A DNA stretch of 56,856 nucleotides from JAQVSH01 sp964451605 (GTDB lineage: Bacteria; Bacteroidota; Bacteroidia; Bacteroidales; UBA4181). Shown piece after piece: positions 26,437 to 36,561 of this stretch (position 1 is the first letter of the stretch; each line of letters opens with the position of its first letter). The notes under the pieces are model-generated. The model was not told the DNA's origin. It was given only the letters and a program-made list of their open reading frames with translations, and made no database searches. The stretch is from positions 1 to 56,856 of the forward strand of contig CAYVJA010000010.1 of NCBI GenBank assembly GCA_964451605.1. The letters are read 5' to 3'. A program made the translations under genes and the position numbers.

Positions 26437-27527
26437 TCAGTCTGAAGCCCAAAACAATCGACCGTTATATTATCGGGAAGTTCCTGGGAACCTTCTTTTT
26501 TGCCATTATGTTGATTATCGGCATTGCCGTGATTTTCGACTTCTCCGAAAAGGTCGACGATTTTATGATTTCCCGTCCGTCGTTTGGCGCGGTTGTGTTT
26601 GAATACTACCTCAATTTTATCCCCTATTTTACGGTTCTCTTCAGTTCGCTCTTTATCTTTATCTCGGTAATTTTCTTCACTTCGAAGATGGCCTACGATA
26701 CCGAAATTATTGCCATTCTGAGCAGTGGCGTTAGTTTCAAGCGTCTGATGTACCCCTATTTCCTTTCGGCCTGCTTCCTGGCACTCTTCTCCTTTGTTCT
26801 GAACGACTTTGTAATCCCCGACGCAAACCGTCGTCGAATAGATTTCGAAAACCGCTATGTTAACCTGAAGCCAAAGGTGTATGATGCCGATAATGTGCAT
26901 ATTCAGGTGGCTCCGGGAATTTTTGTCCATTTTGGCACCTTTGTTTCGAAAACCGACATGGGTCATGAGTTCTCCATGGAGCGCTTCGAAAACAACCGTA
27001 TGGTGTCGAAATTACGAGCCGATTATGTGCGATGGGACTCTGTCCGATCGGTATGGACAGCGTCGAATTACTCCATCCGTACCATCGACGGGCTTCGTGA
27101 AACACTCCAGACAGGCACTTCGTTAGATACCACATTCAATCTGCGCCCCGAGGAGTTTAAGCGGGGCAAGAAGTTTATGGAAACCATGAATCTTCGCGAT
27201 TTGTCGGAACACATACAGGTGTTGAAGCTTCGCGGCGCCGATAATGTGAAGACCTTTGTGATGGAGAAACACAAGCGGATTGCCTTCCCCTTCTCTACCT
27301 TTATTCTCACGCTGATTGGTGTTACTCTCTCAACCCGTAAGGTTCGGGGCGGGATTGGAGTTCAGATAGCTGCAGGGATTACCCTGAGCTTTGCCTACAT
27401 TTTGTTTATGCAGTTCTCTTCGCAGTTTGCCATTAACGGGACTTTAAGCCCGGTTCTCGCTGCCTGGATTCCCAATGCCATCTTTTTGGTGATTGGGGCT
27501 GTATTATATTACCTGGCTCCCAAGTAG
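26433..27527 (+). CDS. LptF/LptG-family permease (YjgP/YjgQ)
   Basis: A 364-residue inner-membrane protein with three N-terminal and three C-terminal membrane segments around a periplasmic beta-jellyroll domain (about 140-260). It starts KPKTIDRYIIGKFLGTFFFAI, the usual family N-terminus. With its partner and the ATPase LptB it pulls lipopolysaccharide out of the membrane and into the Lpt bridge. No second copy is near, so I cannot say F or G. The start at 26,433 overlaps the tgt stop (ATGA), so the two are translationally coupled. Confidence 0.9.
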   Translation: MISLKPKTIDRYIIGKFLGTFFFAIMLIIGIAVIFDFSEKVDDFMISRPSFGAVVFEYYLNFIPYFTVLFSSLFIFISVIFFTSKMAYDTEIIAILSSGVSFKRLMYPYFLSACFLALFSFVLNDFVIPDANRRRIDFENRYVNLKPKVYDADNVHIQVAPGIFVHFGTFVSKTDMGHEFSMERFENNRMVSKLRADYVRWDSVRSVWTASNYSIRTIDGLRETLQTGTSLDTTFNLRPEEFKRGKKFMETMNLRDLSEHIQVLKLRGADNVKTFVMEKHKRIAFPFSTFILTLIGVTLSTRKVRGGIGVQIAAGITLSFAYILFMQFSSQFAINGTLSPVLAAWIPNAIFLVIGAVLYYLAPK

Positions 27528-27559
27528 CCGGGGTAGTTGTTTATCTAACCAACATTATC

Positions 27560-29107
27560 ATGATCTCATTAAAAAAGAAGATTCAGGAGTTGCGGCAACG
27601 CCGCGAACAAGTTGCATTGGGGGGTGGCCAGCAGGCTATCGACAAGCAGCAAAACATGGGCAAACTCACTGCCCGTGAGCGAATTAATGCTATTTTGGAT
27701 GAGGGATCCTTTACTGAATACGACCTCTTTGTACAACACAATGCCCGCGATTTCGACATGGACAAGGTGGTGTTGAACGGCGATGGGGTAGTTACGGGAA
27801 CCGGTACTGTTAACGGAGCGCCTGTCTGTATCTATGCACAGGACTTTACCGTTGCCGGAGGATCACTGGGTTCGATGCATGCCCGTAAGATTACCAAGAT
27901 TATGGACCATTCGCTGAAAATGCGGATGCCTCTGATTGGCATAAACGATTCGGGCGGTGCCCGTATTCAGGAGGGTGTCGGCGCTTTGGCCGGGTACGGT
28001 GAAATCTTTTTCAGGAATACCCTCGCGTCGGGTGTGGTACCCCAGATTTCGGTGATTTTGGGTCCCTGTGCCGGTGGTGCAGTCTATTCGCCCGCTCTTA
28101 CCGATTTTGTTTTTGTAGTAGATAAGATCTCGAAGATGTTCATCACCGGTCCGGAGGTGATTAAGACGGTTTTGGGAGAGGAGATTTCGATGGAAGATCT
28201 GGGCGGAGCCCGGGTTCACAGTGAAATTACCGGCAATGCACACTTCTTTGCCCTTTCCGAATCGGAGTGTTTTACCCAGATTAAGCGTCTGCTCAGCTTT
28301 ATCCCTGCCAATAACAGCGAGAAGGCCATCGCAGTGAAACCTGTTCTCCCCAAGAAACGTTTCAACATTGAGGAGATTGTTCCGGTTGATCCTAAGATGC
28401 CTTACGATGTGCGCGATGTGGTACGCGCTTTGGTGGATGATTCCGATTTCTTTGAGATTCAGGAGCATTTCGCTGCCAATGCCGTGATTGGGTTTGGTCG
28501 GATCGAAGGGAATACCGTAGGCTTTGTATGCAATCAGCCTTTGGTTATGGCGGGTGTGCTCGATGTAGACTCGTCCGATAAGATTGCCCGTTTTATCCGG
28601 TATTGCGATGCCTTCAACATTCCTTTGGTTACCCTTGTCGACCTTCCCGGCTATCTTCCCGGTGTCGATCAGGAATACAGCGGGGTAATTCGTCACGGGG
28701 CCAAGATTCTGTACGCTTACAGCGAAGCTACAGTTCCCAAGATTACGGTTATCTTGCGCAAAGCCTACGGTGGCGGCTACATTGCCATGAGTTCGCGCCA
28801 TTTACGCGCCGATTTCGTCTTTGCCTGGCCTACTGCCGAGATTGCAGTTATGGGCCCTGAGGGAGCTGCCAATATTATCTTCCGCAAGGAGATTATGGGT
28901 TCGGCCAATCCCGAAGAGACTCGCACGCAAAAGGTACAGGAGTATAAAGAGAAGTTTGCCAATCCCTATGTGGCTGCCTCGAAAGGATATGTCGATGCGG
29001 TGCTCGAACCCTCCGAGACACGGAGCACATTGGTACATGCGCTGAAGGTCTCTAAAAACAAGGCAGTGTCACTTCCTTCCAAGAAGCATGGAATTCCCCC
29101 ATTTTAA
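27560..29107 (+). CDS. Acyl-CoA carboxylase / methylmalonyl-CoA decarboxylase carboxyltransferase subunit
   Basis: A 515-residue crotonase-fold carboxyltransferase. The N-terminal GKLTARERINAILDEGSF is typical, as are the acyl-CoA-binding GINDSGGARIQEGVGALAGYGEIF, GPCAGGAVYSPAL and, in the C-terminal half, LVDLPGYLPGVDQEYSGVIR and AYGGGYIAMSS. It moves CO2 between biotin and propionyl-/methylmalonyl-CoA. A biotin carrier follows after 57 bases, but there is no biotin carboxylase and no membrane beta subunit here, so decarboxylase (Na+ pump) and carboxylase cannot be told apart. In propionate-forming Bacteroidales both occur. Confidence 0.9.
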   Translation: MISLKKKIQELRQRREQVALGGGQQAIDKQQNMGKLTARERINAILDEGSFTEYDLFVQHNARDFDMDKVVLNGDGVVTGTGTVNGAPVCIYAQDFTVAGGSLGSMHARKITKIMDHSLKMRMPLIGINDSGGARIQEGVGALAGYGEIFFRNTLASGVVPQISVILGPCAGGAVYSPALTDFVFVVDKISKMFITGPEVIKTVLGEEISMEDLGGARVHSEITGNAHFFALSESECFTQIKRLLSFIPANNSEKAIAVKPVLPKKRFNIEEIVPVDPKMPYDVRDVVRALVDDSDFFEIQEHFAANAVIGFGRIEGNTVGFVCNQPLVMAGVLDVDSSDKIARFIRYCDAFNIPLVTLVDLPGYLPGVDQEYSGVIRHGAKILYAYSEATVPKITVILRKAYGGGYIAMSSRHLRADFVFAWPTAEIAVMGPEGAANIIFRKEIMGSANPEETRTQKVQEYKEKFANPYVAASKGYVDAVLEPSETRSTLVHALKVSKNKAVSLPSKKHGIPPF

Positions 29108-29164
29108 GAAGCCATTGTTTCTAAGGGTTACCAGATCTGTTGCTGTACACTTAAATTGTTTATT

Positions 29165-29497
29165 ATGAGTCAAGAAACCAATAAATTACCTGATCAGATG
29201 CAGGTATTGGAGATAGAGGGCACCTGTTATTCTACCCTTTTCACCAAAAAGTATGCTTCGAAGGCCCCTTTTCAGTTTCCCGACGAGAAGAAGATTCTTT
29301 CCTACCTGCCGGGTACGGTGCTTGAGATGAAGGTTAAGCCGGGCGATACGGTGAAGGCAGGAGAGGAGATTCTCCTGTTCGAAGCCATGAAGATGCGCAA
29401 TACCATTCAGTCGCCCGCATCAGGGGTGATTGCCAGGGTATGCGTCGAACCCGGGAGCTCCTTTGCCAAAGGGGTAGTGCTATTCGAACTGGTCTGA
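29165..29497 (+). CDS. Biotin carboxyl carrier protein
   Basis: A 110-residue protein: a charged N-terminal region, then a biotinyl domain with the biotin-lysine motif EAMKM about 34 residues before the end and the flanking VKPGDTVKAGEEILLFEAM. It is the CO2 carrier for the preceding carboxyltransferase. I chose ATG 29,165 rather than an upstream in-frame TTG. Its end overlaps the convergent ispE by 18 bases. Confidence 0.92.
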   Translation: MSQETNKLPDQMQVLEIEGTCYSTLFTKKYASKAPFQFPDEKKILSYLPGTVLEMKVKPGDTVKAGEEILLFEAMKMRNTIQSPASGVIARVCVEPGSSFAKGVVLFELV

Positions 29498-30322
29498 GAG
29501 AGGGGCTTGCCCCTCCCACACAAAGCAGCCGGGAAATTTTTCTGCTAACTGCGGAGGCTGCGTAAAGAGGCCAAACAATGCCGATCCGCTTCCCGAAAGG
29601 GAGGCATAGAGTGCTCCTTTACGGTACAGCTCCTCTTTTATCCGGCCAATGGCCGGTGAGGCCTTAAAGACCGAATCCTCGAAAACATTCCGGACCCTCT
29701 CTTTCCAGAGGGCCGGATTTTTTTTTGTAGCCTCTTCGAGCGTTTCACCGGGCGACGCTATGGTTACAGAGGCGTAGGCCGCTGCAGTACTGACACTCTC
29801 GGGAGGCTTCACAATGCAGAGATAGTTCGGGCTCAGATTGAGAGGCACAGGAGTGAGCTCTTCGCCCCTTCCTCTGCCCACTGCGGGGATGGCCTCAATA
29901 AAAAAGGGACAGTCGCTGCCCAGTTGGAGGGCAAAGGCTTTGAGTTGCCAGTTATCAAGACCGAGCGAAAAGAGGCGGTTTAGCGCCAGAAGCATGGAGG
30001 CGCCATCGGAAGAGCCTCCTCCCAGACCCGCACCCATAGGGATAACCTTATGAAGATGCACCTTGACGGAGGGAAGGCCAAACTGCTTATCCAGGATATG
30101 ATAAGCCTTTACCACCAGATTTGTTGCGCAATCTCCTTCTATATGCAAGCCGGTGGCTTGAAATTGAATTTGATGTTTATCTCTGTGACGAGTCTCTGTC
30201 ACTTCGAGCGCATCGTGCAAGGGTACGGGATAGAATAGGGTCTCAATGTTGTGGTAACCATCAGGGCGCCTGTTTACAACATAGAGCCCTATATTTATCT
30301 TGGCGGGGGGGAACAGAATCAT
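29480..30322 (-). CDS. ispE: 4-diphosphocytidyl-2-C-methyl-D-erythritol kinase
   Basis: A 280-residue GHMP kinase of the MEP isoprenoid pathway. The start FPPAKINIGLYVVNRRPDGYH is canonical, the ATP loop is IPMGAGLGGGSSDGA, and the C-terminal LSGSGSALFGLF motif is present. ATG 30,322 gives the family N-terminus. The next MEP enzyme, ispF, lies 9 kb away at 39,436; they are not one operon. Confidence 0.95.
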   Translation of the reverse strand: MILFPPAKINIGLYVVNRRPDGYHNIETLFYPVPLHDALEVTETRHRDKHQIQFQATGLHIEGDCATNLVVKAYHILDKQFGLPSVKVHLHKVIPMGAGLGGGSSDGASMLLALNRLFSLGLDNWQLKAFALQLGSDCPFFIEAIPAVGRGRGEELTPVPLNLSPNYLCIVKPPESVSTAAAYASVTIASPGETLEEATKKNPALWKERVRNVFEDSVFKASPAIGRIKEELYRKGALYASLSGSGSALFGLFTQPPQLAEKFPGCFVWEGQAPLSDQFE

Positions 30323-30446
30323 GGCAGTAAGGGTGAATGCGAATATACGCACTATTTTGGCTACAGGCCTTTTGTTACCGCCATTTCCGGCTCATAATCT
30401 CGGGCAAAATGGTTACCTTTGTGGGAAGTTATGTGGAATCAGAATA

Positions 30447-31340
30447 ATGAATTGGACTAATTTTCACACACATACGTTGTATTGCGATGGAAGGTCCACT
30501 CCCGAAGCATTCATACGGGAGGCAATTGAGCAAGATGTCCTGTCGTTGGGATTCTCTTCGCATGCGCCCCTTCCTATACCGTGCCATTGGGTGCTTAAGC
30601 GGGAGAAGTTATCTGCCTATGTGCAGGAGATCAATAAGTTTAAGTCGATTTTCGAGAACCGGATCGAGATCTTTTGTGGTCTGGAAATCGACTACATCCC
30701 CTCTTTACACGACGAGATCATTGCGCTTGCCCAATCGGTATCACTCGACTATACCATTGGTGCCATCCATTTTATGGATCCTATGCCCGACGGGACATTC
30801 TGGACGATAGAGGCCGACAGGGAGCTCTTCGTACAGGGACTTCGCGAGAGATACAACGACGAACCGGAGCAGCTGGTTGAGGCCTATTTCCGGAATTCGC
30901 GCGATATGATCCGCACCCTTAAGCCTGATATGGTTGCCCACATTGACAAACTGAAGATGCAGCACTCTCCCGAGTGTCCTGTGTTACGTGACGAATCCTT
31001 CTTTCGGGCTCAGTTGCTGGAGACGCTCCGTGTTGCTGCCGAGGAGGGGGTTATTGTCGAGATCAATACACGCGGTACCTACCGCGGACGAAATGCCCAG
31101 CTCTTTCCCGATCCGATGGTGCTGGGAGAGATGCACCGAATGGGTATCCCGGTTTGTGTGAATTCCGATGCGCACGGTCCCGACGAGTTGACCCGTAATT
31201 TTCGGTCGACCTACGATTTGTTGCTGAAAGCCGGATACGAGACGGTGCGGGTGCTGACTAGAGGGAAATGGGTTGATATCCCATTTTCGAACAACGGTTT
31301 GGATAAGGAGGCTTTTCTCTCGGTTATGCAGGTTCGATGA
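30447..31340 (+). CDS. PHP-domain phosphatase (histidinol-phosphatase-like)
   Basis: A 297-residue PHP-fold metal-dependent phosphoesterase. The metal motif FHTHTLYCDG is at residues 6-15, GFSSHAPLPIPCHW follows, then FCGLEIDYIP, IGAIHFMD, MVAHIDKLK and the final CVNSDAHGPDEL, which carry the remaining His/Asp/Glu ligands. Length and motifs match HisJ-type histidinol-phosphatases, but no other his gene is near, so the substrate is inferred. ATG 30,447 was chosen over a 49-residue upstream extension that overlaps ispE. Its stop overlaps the next start (ATGA). Confidence 0.85.
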   Translation: MNWTNFHTHTLYCDGRSTPEAFIREAIEQDVLSLGFSSHAPLPIPCHWVLKREKLSAYVQEINKFKSIFENRIEIFCGLEIDYIPSLHDEIIALAQSVSLDYTIGAIHFMDPMPDGTFWTIEADRELFVQGLRERYNDEPEQLVEAYFRNSRDMIRTLKPDMVAHIDKLKMQHSPECPVLRDESFFRAQLLETLRVAAEEGVIVEINTRGTYRGRNAQLFPDPMVLGEMHRMGIPVCVNSDAHGPDELTRNFRSTYDLLLKAGYETVRVLTRGKWVDIPFSNNGLDKEAFLSVMQVR

Positions 31341-31879
31341 GAACGATGATGCGCAAACGCATACTTACTTTGGCTGTCTGGGTAATGGCGGCCTCTCCTC
31401 TCTACGGTGCCAATCCGCAGGAGGTGAACCCTGCCGGCTATAAAATTCTGCTCTTTCTTGCATTACTGCTGCTTCTGCTCTTCTTCCCCGGACGCAAACT
31501 ATGGCGGCAACTCTTTTCGTTCGGTTCGCCCCGTCTTCATCTCCGAATGCGTTCGGAAGGGAAAGGAAGATCCATTGTGTATGTGGTGACCCTGACCAAT
31601 AGAAGTCGGAACCCGATTGAGCTGGATGCCCCTTATCTACGTTTTTCGCCCCGACTTTCACGCGCCGGGAGTAGAACCTTCAGGGTTCGTGCACAGGGCG
31701 GAACATCTCTTTTTCCGCTGGCCCTCTGGCCCGGAACCTCTTATGCCTTTCGGGTCCCTGTTTCTCCGTTTTTAGACAACGCAGAGGGCGGGGTTCGTTT
31801 TTCGCGACTGACGGTGGAAGCCAGGACACCCGACGGGATACATCTGGCCTCAGCTACGAGAAGATGTCCCGGACGTTGA
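31337..31879 (+). CDS. Membrane-anchored protein of unknown function
   Basis: A 180-residue protein with a signal-like N-terminus (cleavage possible after about residue 24) and a second hydrophobic segment (about 36-50, rich in Leu). A basic, beta-rich domain follows with TLTNRSRNPIELDAPYLRF. It resembles an immunoglobulin-like fold facing out of the cytosol. I do not recognise a family. It is coupled by ATGA to the PHP gene, and the C-terminus is arginine-rich. Confidence 0.55.
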   Translation: MRTMMRKRILTLAVWVMAASPLYGANPQEVNPAGYKILLFLALLLLLLFFPGRKLWRQLFSFGSPRLHLRMRSEGKGRSIVYVVTLTNRSRNPIELDAPYLRFSPRLSRAGSRTFRVRAQGGTSLFPLALWPGTSYAFRVPVSPFLDNAEGGVRFSRLTVEARTPDGIHLASATRRCPGR

Positions 31880-31988
31880 ATAAGGCCTCTTCATAAACGC
31901 AAATATTTGAATCTTTGGCATATAATTTGTAATTTGCTGGGGTGTTCAAAAATCCTGCGCAAATTGACCGAATTTGATGCAACTGTAG

Positions 31989-31996
31989 TAAATTTG
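31989..31996 (+). promoter_or_regulatory. -7 box for the TPR lipoprotein gene
   Basis: TAAATTTG matches TAnnTTTG, with a TTG at 31,964-31,966 giving a 22-base spacer. The predicted 5' UTR is about 57 bases. Confidence 0.5.
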
Positions 31997-32059
31997 CACC
32001 GTCGTTTCTGATAATTAACCTAATACGTTCCTAACCAATTTTATTAACCCTTTCCAACT

Positions 32060-33781
32060 ATGAAAAAAGTTCACCTGATTTTGTTAATGGCTTTTGCTGT
32101 TACTGTCGCTTTTACTGCAAGCGGGTGTAGCGGACTGAAAAAAATGCGTAAAAAGGCAGACACCGTACAGTACACAACAAACCCCAATCCTCTGGAAGTA
32201 CACGGTGGTGTTGTCGCCGTTGATCTTGCTGTGAATTATCCCAAGAGGTATTTTGCCAAGAAAGTGACTCTGGATGCAACCCCTGTTCTGAAATATTCCG
32301 CAGGCAGTAAGGATTTGCAAAAATTTGCCGCCCAGGGGCAAAAGGTAAGAGGAAACAATAAGGTGATTGTGAAGAAGACCGGTGGTACCGTAAACTATTC
32401 CGATAAATTTGCCTACACTCCTGATATGCAGTCATCCGAGCTTTTTGCTCAGATTGTTGGCAGCAAGAAGAAAAAATCACTTGAATTCCCGCAGGTTAAG
32501 TTGGCCGATGGTATCATTGCCACCTCGCAACTGCTCGCTGTTACTCCTAAGCCGGTGATTGGCAAGGATACCTATAAGAGAATTACCGAAGATGCCATTG
32601 AAGGTCAGATTTTGTATCAGATTAACCGTGCCGAGGTTCGTAAATCTGAACTGAAGAGTGAATCTATCCAGAAGCTGAAAGAGGAGATGGCTGCTGCCAA
32701 GGCTAACGAACGCGTCGAAATTAAGGGTGCGCAGGTACTTGCTTATGCTTCTCCCGACGGTGCTTTCGATTTCAATGCCAATCTTTCCGATAAACGTAAA
32801 GGCACGGCTCAGTCGGTGTTTGTTAAAGAGCTTTCGGCTGCCAAAATTTCCGATAATACCGGTGACGATTTCCTCCAGTTGCTGAGCACTCCCGAAGACT
32901 GGGAAGGTTTCAAAACCCTGATGGAACAGTCGTCGATTAAAGACAAAGAGTTGATTCTCCGTGTTCTCTCTATGTATTCCGATCCTGAAGTTCGTGAGCG
33001 CGAAATCAAGAACCTTTCGGCTGCCTTTACCGAAATCAAAGATCAGATTCTTCCCCAGCTTCGTCGTTCCAGACTCAGACTGAATCTTAACATTATCGGT
33101 CTCAGCGACGAGGAGATTCGTGAGATTTCGAAAACCAACCCCAGCGCCCTTAAGATTGAGGAAATTCTCTATGCTGCCACCCTTACTCAGGATCTGAAAG
33201 AGAAGGCCGCTATCTATGAAGCCGCTGTTAAGAGCTATCCTAACGACTGGAGAACCAAAAATAATCTGGGTGCCATCTATCTGCAGATGGGCCGTACTGC
33301 TGATGCCGAATCGCTCTTTACCGCTGCCCGTCAGCTGAAGGATGATGCCGCTGTACAGAATAACCTGGGTGCCGTAGCCATGGTTAAAGGTGATTTCGCA
33401 AAGGCTGAAGAGCTCTATAATGCTGCTGCCGGTGCCGGTGCTGAGGTGAACTACAATAAAGGTATGCTGAATGTAAGCAAAGGTAAGTACAGCGAAGCCA
33501 TCACGCTTTTCGGAAACGAAGCTGATGTGAATGCTGCTCTGGCCAAACTGCTTGCCAAAGACAACAATGGTGCCCTCACCCTCCTGAACTCCATTCAGAA
33601 TCCCTCTCCTCTTGCCTACTATCTGAAGGCAGTTGTAGGTGCCAGAACGGCTAATGCCGACCTGGTTTACACCAACCTCCGTGAGGCTTCGAAGGATGCT
33701 GCCCTGAAAGCCAGAGCCAAGAGCGATTTCGAGTTTATCAAATATGCCAACGATGCAACTTTCAAATCGATTGTTCAGTAA
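32060..33781 (+). CDS. TPR-containing outer-membrane-type lipoprotein
   Basis: A 573-residue protein with a lipoprotein signal peptide (lipobox TASGC, Cys23). Residues about 40-185 form a beta-rich domain. Residues about 185-270 resemble an OmpA-like peptidoglycan-contact module (YQINRAEVRKSELKSESIQ and YASPDGAFDFNANLSDKRKG). Residues about 370-520 hold at least three TPR units (NNLGAIYLQMGRTADAESLF, NNLGAVAMVKGDFAKAEELY, NKGMLNVSKGKYSEAITLF). It is probably an abundant periplasmic-face envelope protein: it has its own promoter and a strong terminator, and its codons are unusually uniform. Similar proteins are widespread in Bacteroidales; the function is unknown. Confidence 0.8.
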   Translation: MKKVHLILLMAFAVTVAFTASGCSGLKKMRKKADTVQYTTNPNPLEVHGGVVAVDLAVNYPKRYFAKKVTLDATPVLKYSAGSKDLQKFAAQGQKVRGNNKVIVKKTGGTVNYSDKFAYTPDMQSSELFAQIVGSKKKKSLEFPQVKLADGIIATSQLLAVTPKPVIGKDTYKRITEDAIEGQILYQINRAEVRKSELKSESIQKLKEEMAAAKANERVEIKGAQVLAYASPDGAFDFNANLSDKRKGTAQSVFVKELSAAKISDNTGDDFLQLLSTPEDWEGFKTLMEQSSIKDKELILRVLSMYSDPEVREREIKNLSAAFTEIKDQILPQLRRSRLRLNLNIIGLSDEEIREISKTNPSALKIEEILYAATLTQDLKEKAAIYEAAVKSYPNDWRTKNNLGAIYLQMGRTADAESLFTAARQLKDDAAVQNNLGAVAMVKGDFAKAEELYNAAAGAGAEVNYNKGMLNVSKGKYSEAITLFGNEADVNAALAKLLAKDNNGALTLLNSIQNPSPLAYYLKAVVGARTANADLVYTNLREASKDAALKARAKSDFEFIKYANDATFKSIVQ

Positions 33782-33801
33782 TTTTCTCTGATAAGACTTC
33801 G

Positions 33802-33828
33802 CAGAGGCGCCCCAAAAGGGCGCCTCTG
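33802..33828 (+). terminator. Strong hairpin terminator after the TPR lipoprotein
   Basis: Perfect 11-bp stem, CAGAGGCGCCC (33,802-33,812) with GGGCGCCTCTG (33,818-33,828), loop CAAAA, then a short T-rich tail. It is 21 bases after the stop codon. Confidence 0.8.
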
Positions 33829-33981
33829 TTGTTAGGTACCTGTGCGCAATACGCTTACTTTAAGGAATAAAATTGAGGTGCCTTTTCGAATTTTTAACTT
33901 TCGGGGTTCTATCGCATTGAGCGAATGAATGTATCTTCGCCCCCGTAAGGGTTTTACCATACTTGTCTTAATCTTTGTGTG

Positions 33982-34716
33982 ATGCGCTATCTTTTTGCGC
34001 TGGTTCTTCTCAGCTGTATGCCATGGGGGGTAAATGCCCAACCGTCCGACTTCCTTTGGAAAGGGTGGATTCTGGATCGTGTGTTGGTATCGCCTCTCAC
34101 AGACGTACATGTGCTTAATAAAACCCGGAATGTGGTTACTATTTCGGGGAAAAACGGAGCCTTTTCGCTCTATGGCTCGGTGGGCGACTCTATTATTATT
34201 TCGTCGGTAGGGTATGAACCTCTTCGGGTTGTGATTCCCGATACCACAAGTCAGTCGGTATTTTTGCTGGAGTCGAAAACCTATCTGCTCGAAGGGGCGG
34301 TCATCTTTCCCGATACCATGCAGTTAACCGGAATAGAACGCGCACTCAGAAACACCGAGGGAAACTACTCCATGCGTCCAGGCTGGGGCGCCGGTGTAGT
34401 GGTGGGAGGCCCGATCTCCTTTCTCTATAATGCTTTCAGTAAAGAGGGAAAACAGCTGCGTACCTATCATGCAAAGGTGACGGGAGAGGACGAGGACTTG
34501 ATGATAGGAGAAAAATTCAATGGCGATATTGTTACGAAGATAACCCAATTAGAGGGGGAAGAGCTGATCCGCTTTATGGTCTGGTGCGGATTCACCCGAA
34601 AGTTCCTTCTCACGGCTAACGATGGTCAGATTGAGAAGCAGATTGTGAATAAATGGATGCAATATCGCGCCATCCGGACTAAGGCTGCCGATTCAGTGCT
34701 TCGAAATACTCCATAA
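33982..34716 (+). CDS. Secreted carboxypeptidase-regulatory-like domain protein
   Basis: A 244-residue protein with a signal peptide (cleavage near VNAQ, residue 19). A CarboxypepD_reg-like beta-sandwich follows (about 24-105), seen in GWILDRVLVSPLTDVHVLNKTRN, GAFSLYGSVGDSIIISSVGYEP and TYLLEGAVIF. This domain often leads TonB-dependent receptors, but here no barrel follows. Residues 120-244 are unassigned. The ATG at 33,982 directly follows a GTG. The end overlaps the convergent phosphotransferase gene by 38 bases. Confidence 0.75.
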   Translation: MRYLFALVLLSCMPWGVNAQPSDFLWKGWILDRVLVSPLTDVHVLNKTRNVVTISGKNGAFSLYGSVGDSIIISSVGYEPLRVVIPDTTSQSVFLLESKTYLLEGAVIFPDTMQLTGIERALRNTEGNYSMRPGWGAGVVVGGPISFLYNAFSKEGKQLRTYHAKVTGEDEDLMIGEKFNGDIVTKITQLEGEELIRFMVWCGFTRKFLLTANDGQIEKQIVNKWMQYRAIRTKAADSVLRNTP

Positions 34717-36542
34717 CCCCCTGCATATAGCCTTTTGCCCGGTTCAGCAGTTCCGGGTCCGGACGTCCCTCTTCGAATACCGGTTTGTCGAGGGTCATAT
34801 CGAAAATAATCCTTGTGCTGTCGGCCATGATGCCGAAGCCCCCTTTGTAGGCAAAGGTGGCAAACGAGGCTCCTCCTTGCTGTAGCAGATTTTTGCTGAA
34901 GAGATAGTTGTTATTCGGGGCTCCTAACTGGGAAAGCAGCGTGGGGGCTATGTCGTTTTGACTTCCGTAACGTGCTATGCGGCTTCCGCGGAGATCCGGA
35001 TTCAGGGCACCTCCCAGCCAAAGCATGGGAACATGAAACCGGAGAGGATGTTCCAGTTTTTGGTTGTCGGGATGACGTGTGCCATGGTCGGCTACAATCA
35101 CAAAAAGGGTGTTGGCGTACCAGGATTGGCTTTTCGCCTTTTCTATGAAATGGTAGAGTACGCTGTCGGCATACCAGGCCGAATTTTTGAAACGGCTGCC
35201 CTCATCTTCGCCCACAAACCGGGCAGTCATCGGTACCTGAAAGGGCTCATGATTGCTTTGTGTAAGGCAAACATGGAAAAAGGGCTGATCGGAAGTTGTG
35301 TTGAGCTCGAGTAATTGGTTGAGAACATGTTCATCGTGGACACCCCATTTCCCGACATTCAGATTCCGGGGGAAGTTTTCTACATCGTATATCTCCTGAA
35401 AGCCTCCTTCGGTGAGGTAGGTGCGCATACTTACAAAATCGGCATCACCTCCGTAAATGAACCGGCTGCGGTATCCCAGCCGGACCAGATCTGTGGCCAG
35501 ATGGGGCAGTTTTCGGGCCCTTGAGTTGAAGTTGATCATCTGAACCTGAGGGTGTCCCGGGGTTCCGCTTAGAACTGAGAGTACCCCTTTCGCGGTACGG
35601 TCGCCGGTAGAAAAGATATGGGTAAAGAGTATCCCTTCCGTGCACAGTTCAGAAAAACGGGGTGTTACTCCGGCCATTCCGCCCAGCGGTTCGATGACTT
35701 TGGCTGTGAGGCTCTCGGCAAGAATCAATACAATGTTGGGTTTTGGTACCCTAAGAAGGGTATCGATGCTACCCGAAGCGGGTGAGAGAAGTTCTGCCGA
35801 CCGCTCTTCTGCCTCGCCGGAAGGAAAGAAGGTTATCGGCCTGGNNNNNNNNNNGCATCTTTCGGGTAGCTGCGGTTTGCCAGAAGTTCCAGGGTGCATT
35901 GATGGCCGCATGGTTGGCAAACGGATAATCGGCGCTGAAATAGACAAAGGCAGGGTTCATGGGAGCCACAGTGAAGCTTCCTCTTACGGGAAGAATCCAG
36001 AAGGCGGTGGCCAACAGGAAAAGAGGAAGGCTCACCTGCCATTTCAGGGGTTCTATCCTCTTAAGCAGAGGTATTACTGCGCGTTGATAGAGGATATAGG
36101 CCAATACCACCCAAACAATATAGAGGAGCAGGAGAAGCAGACCGGGAAGCAGATCGGTAGAGGCCAGGGCCTCTTTGGGGGTCTGGAGATATTCGAGTAC
36201 CGATCCCTCAATACGGAACCCCCAATGGCGGTATAGCTCCATATCGATAATTACCACCAGGGCGTTTAATGAAAAGAGCAGGAGGGTATAGCCCGAAAAG
36301 AACGCCGAAAGCAATGCAGGCCGGGGAGAAGGCCAAATAAAGAGAAGAGTAGGGAGAAACATCAGGTAACCGCACAGGGAGAGATCCATTCGGGCACCGT
36401 ACAAAAAGGGGAGCAGCAGCTCCTGCAGCGGGAGAGTGGAAGCTGCCGAATGGTTATACAGGAGAAATAAAATTCTGGCATCGATACAAAAAATCATCCA
36501 GAAGAGGAGGCTGACAGCCAGAAAGTAAATTCGGTTTTTCAC
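34679..36542 (-). CDS. LTA-synthase-like membrane sulfatase/phosphotransferase (N gap inside)
   Basis: About 620 residues. There are five N-terminal membrane segments (to about residue 200), then an alkaline-phosphatase-superfamily domain outside the membrane: PNIVLILAESLTAKVIEPLGG (metal Glu), FSTGDRTAKG (the Thr would be the nucleophile, as in LtaS), TQSNHEPF, and VIVADHGTRHP (metal Asp/His). Gram-negative homologues transfer phosphoethanolamine or phosphoglycerol to envelope glycans or lipid A. The 10-N gap at 35,845-35,854 falls in the linker, and the frame shift there comes from its arbitrary length. The start is GTG 36,542 behind a divergent promoter. Confidence 0.85.
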
Positions 36543-36561
36543 GCTTCGCGGTTTTTGCTGT

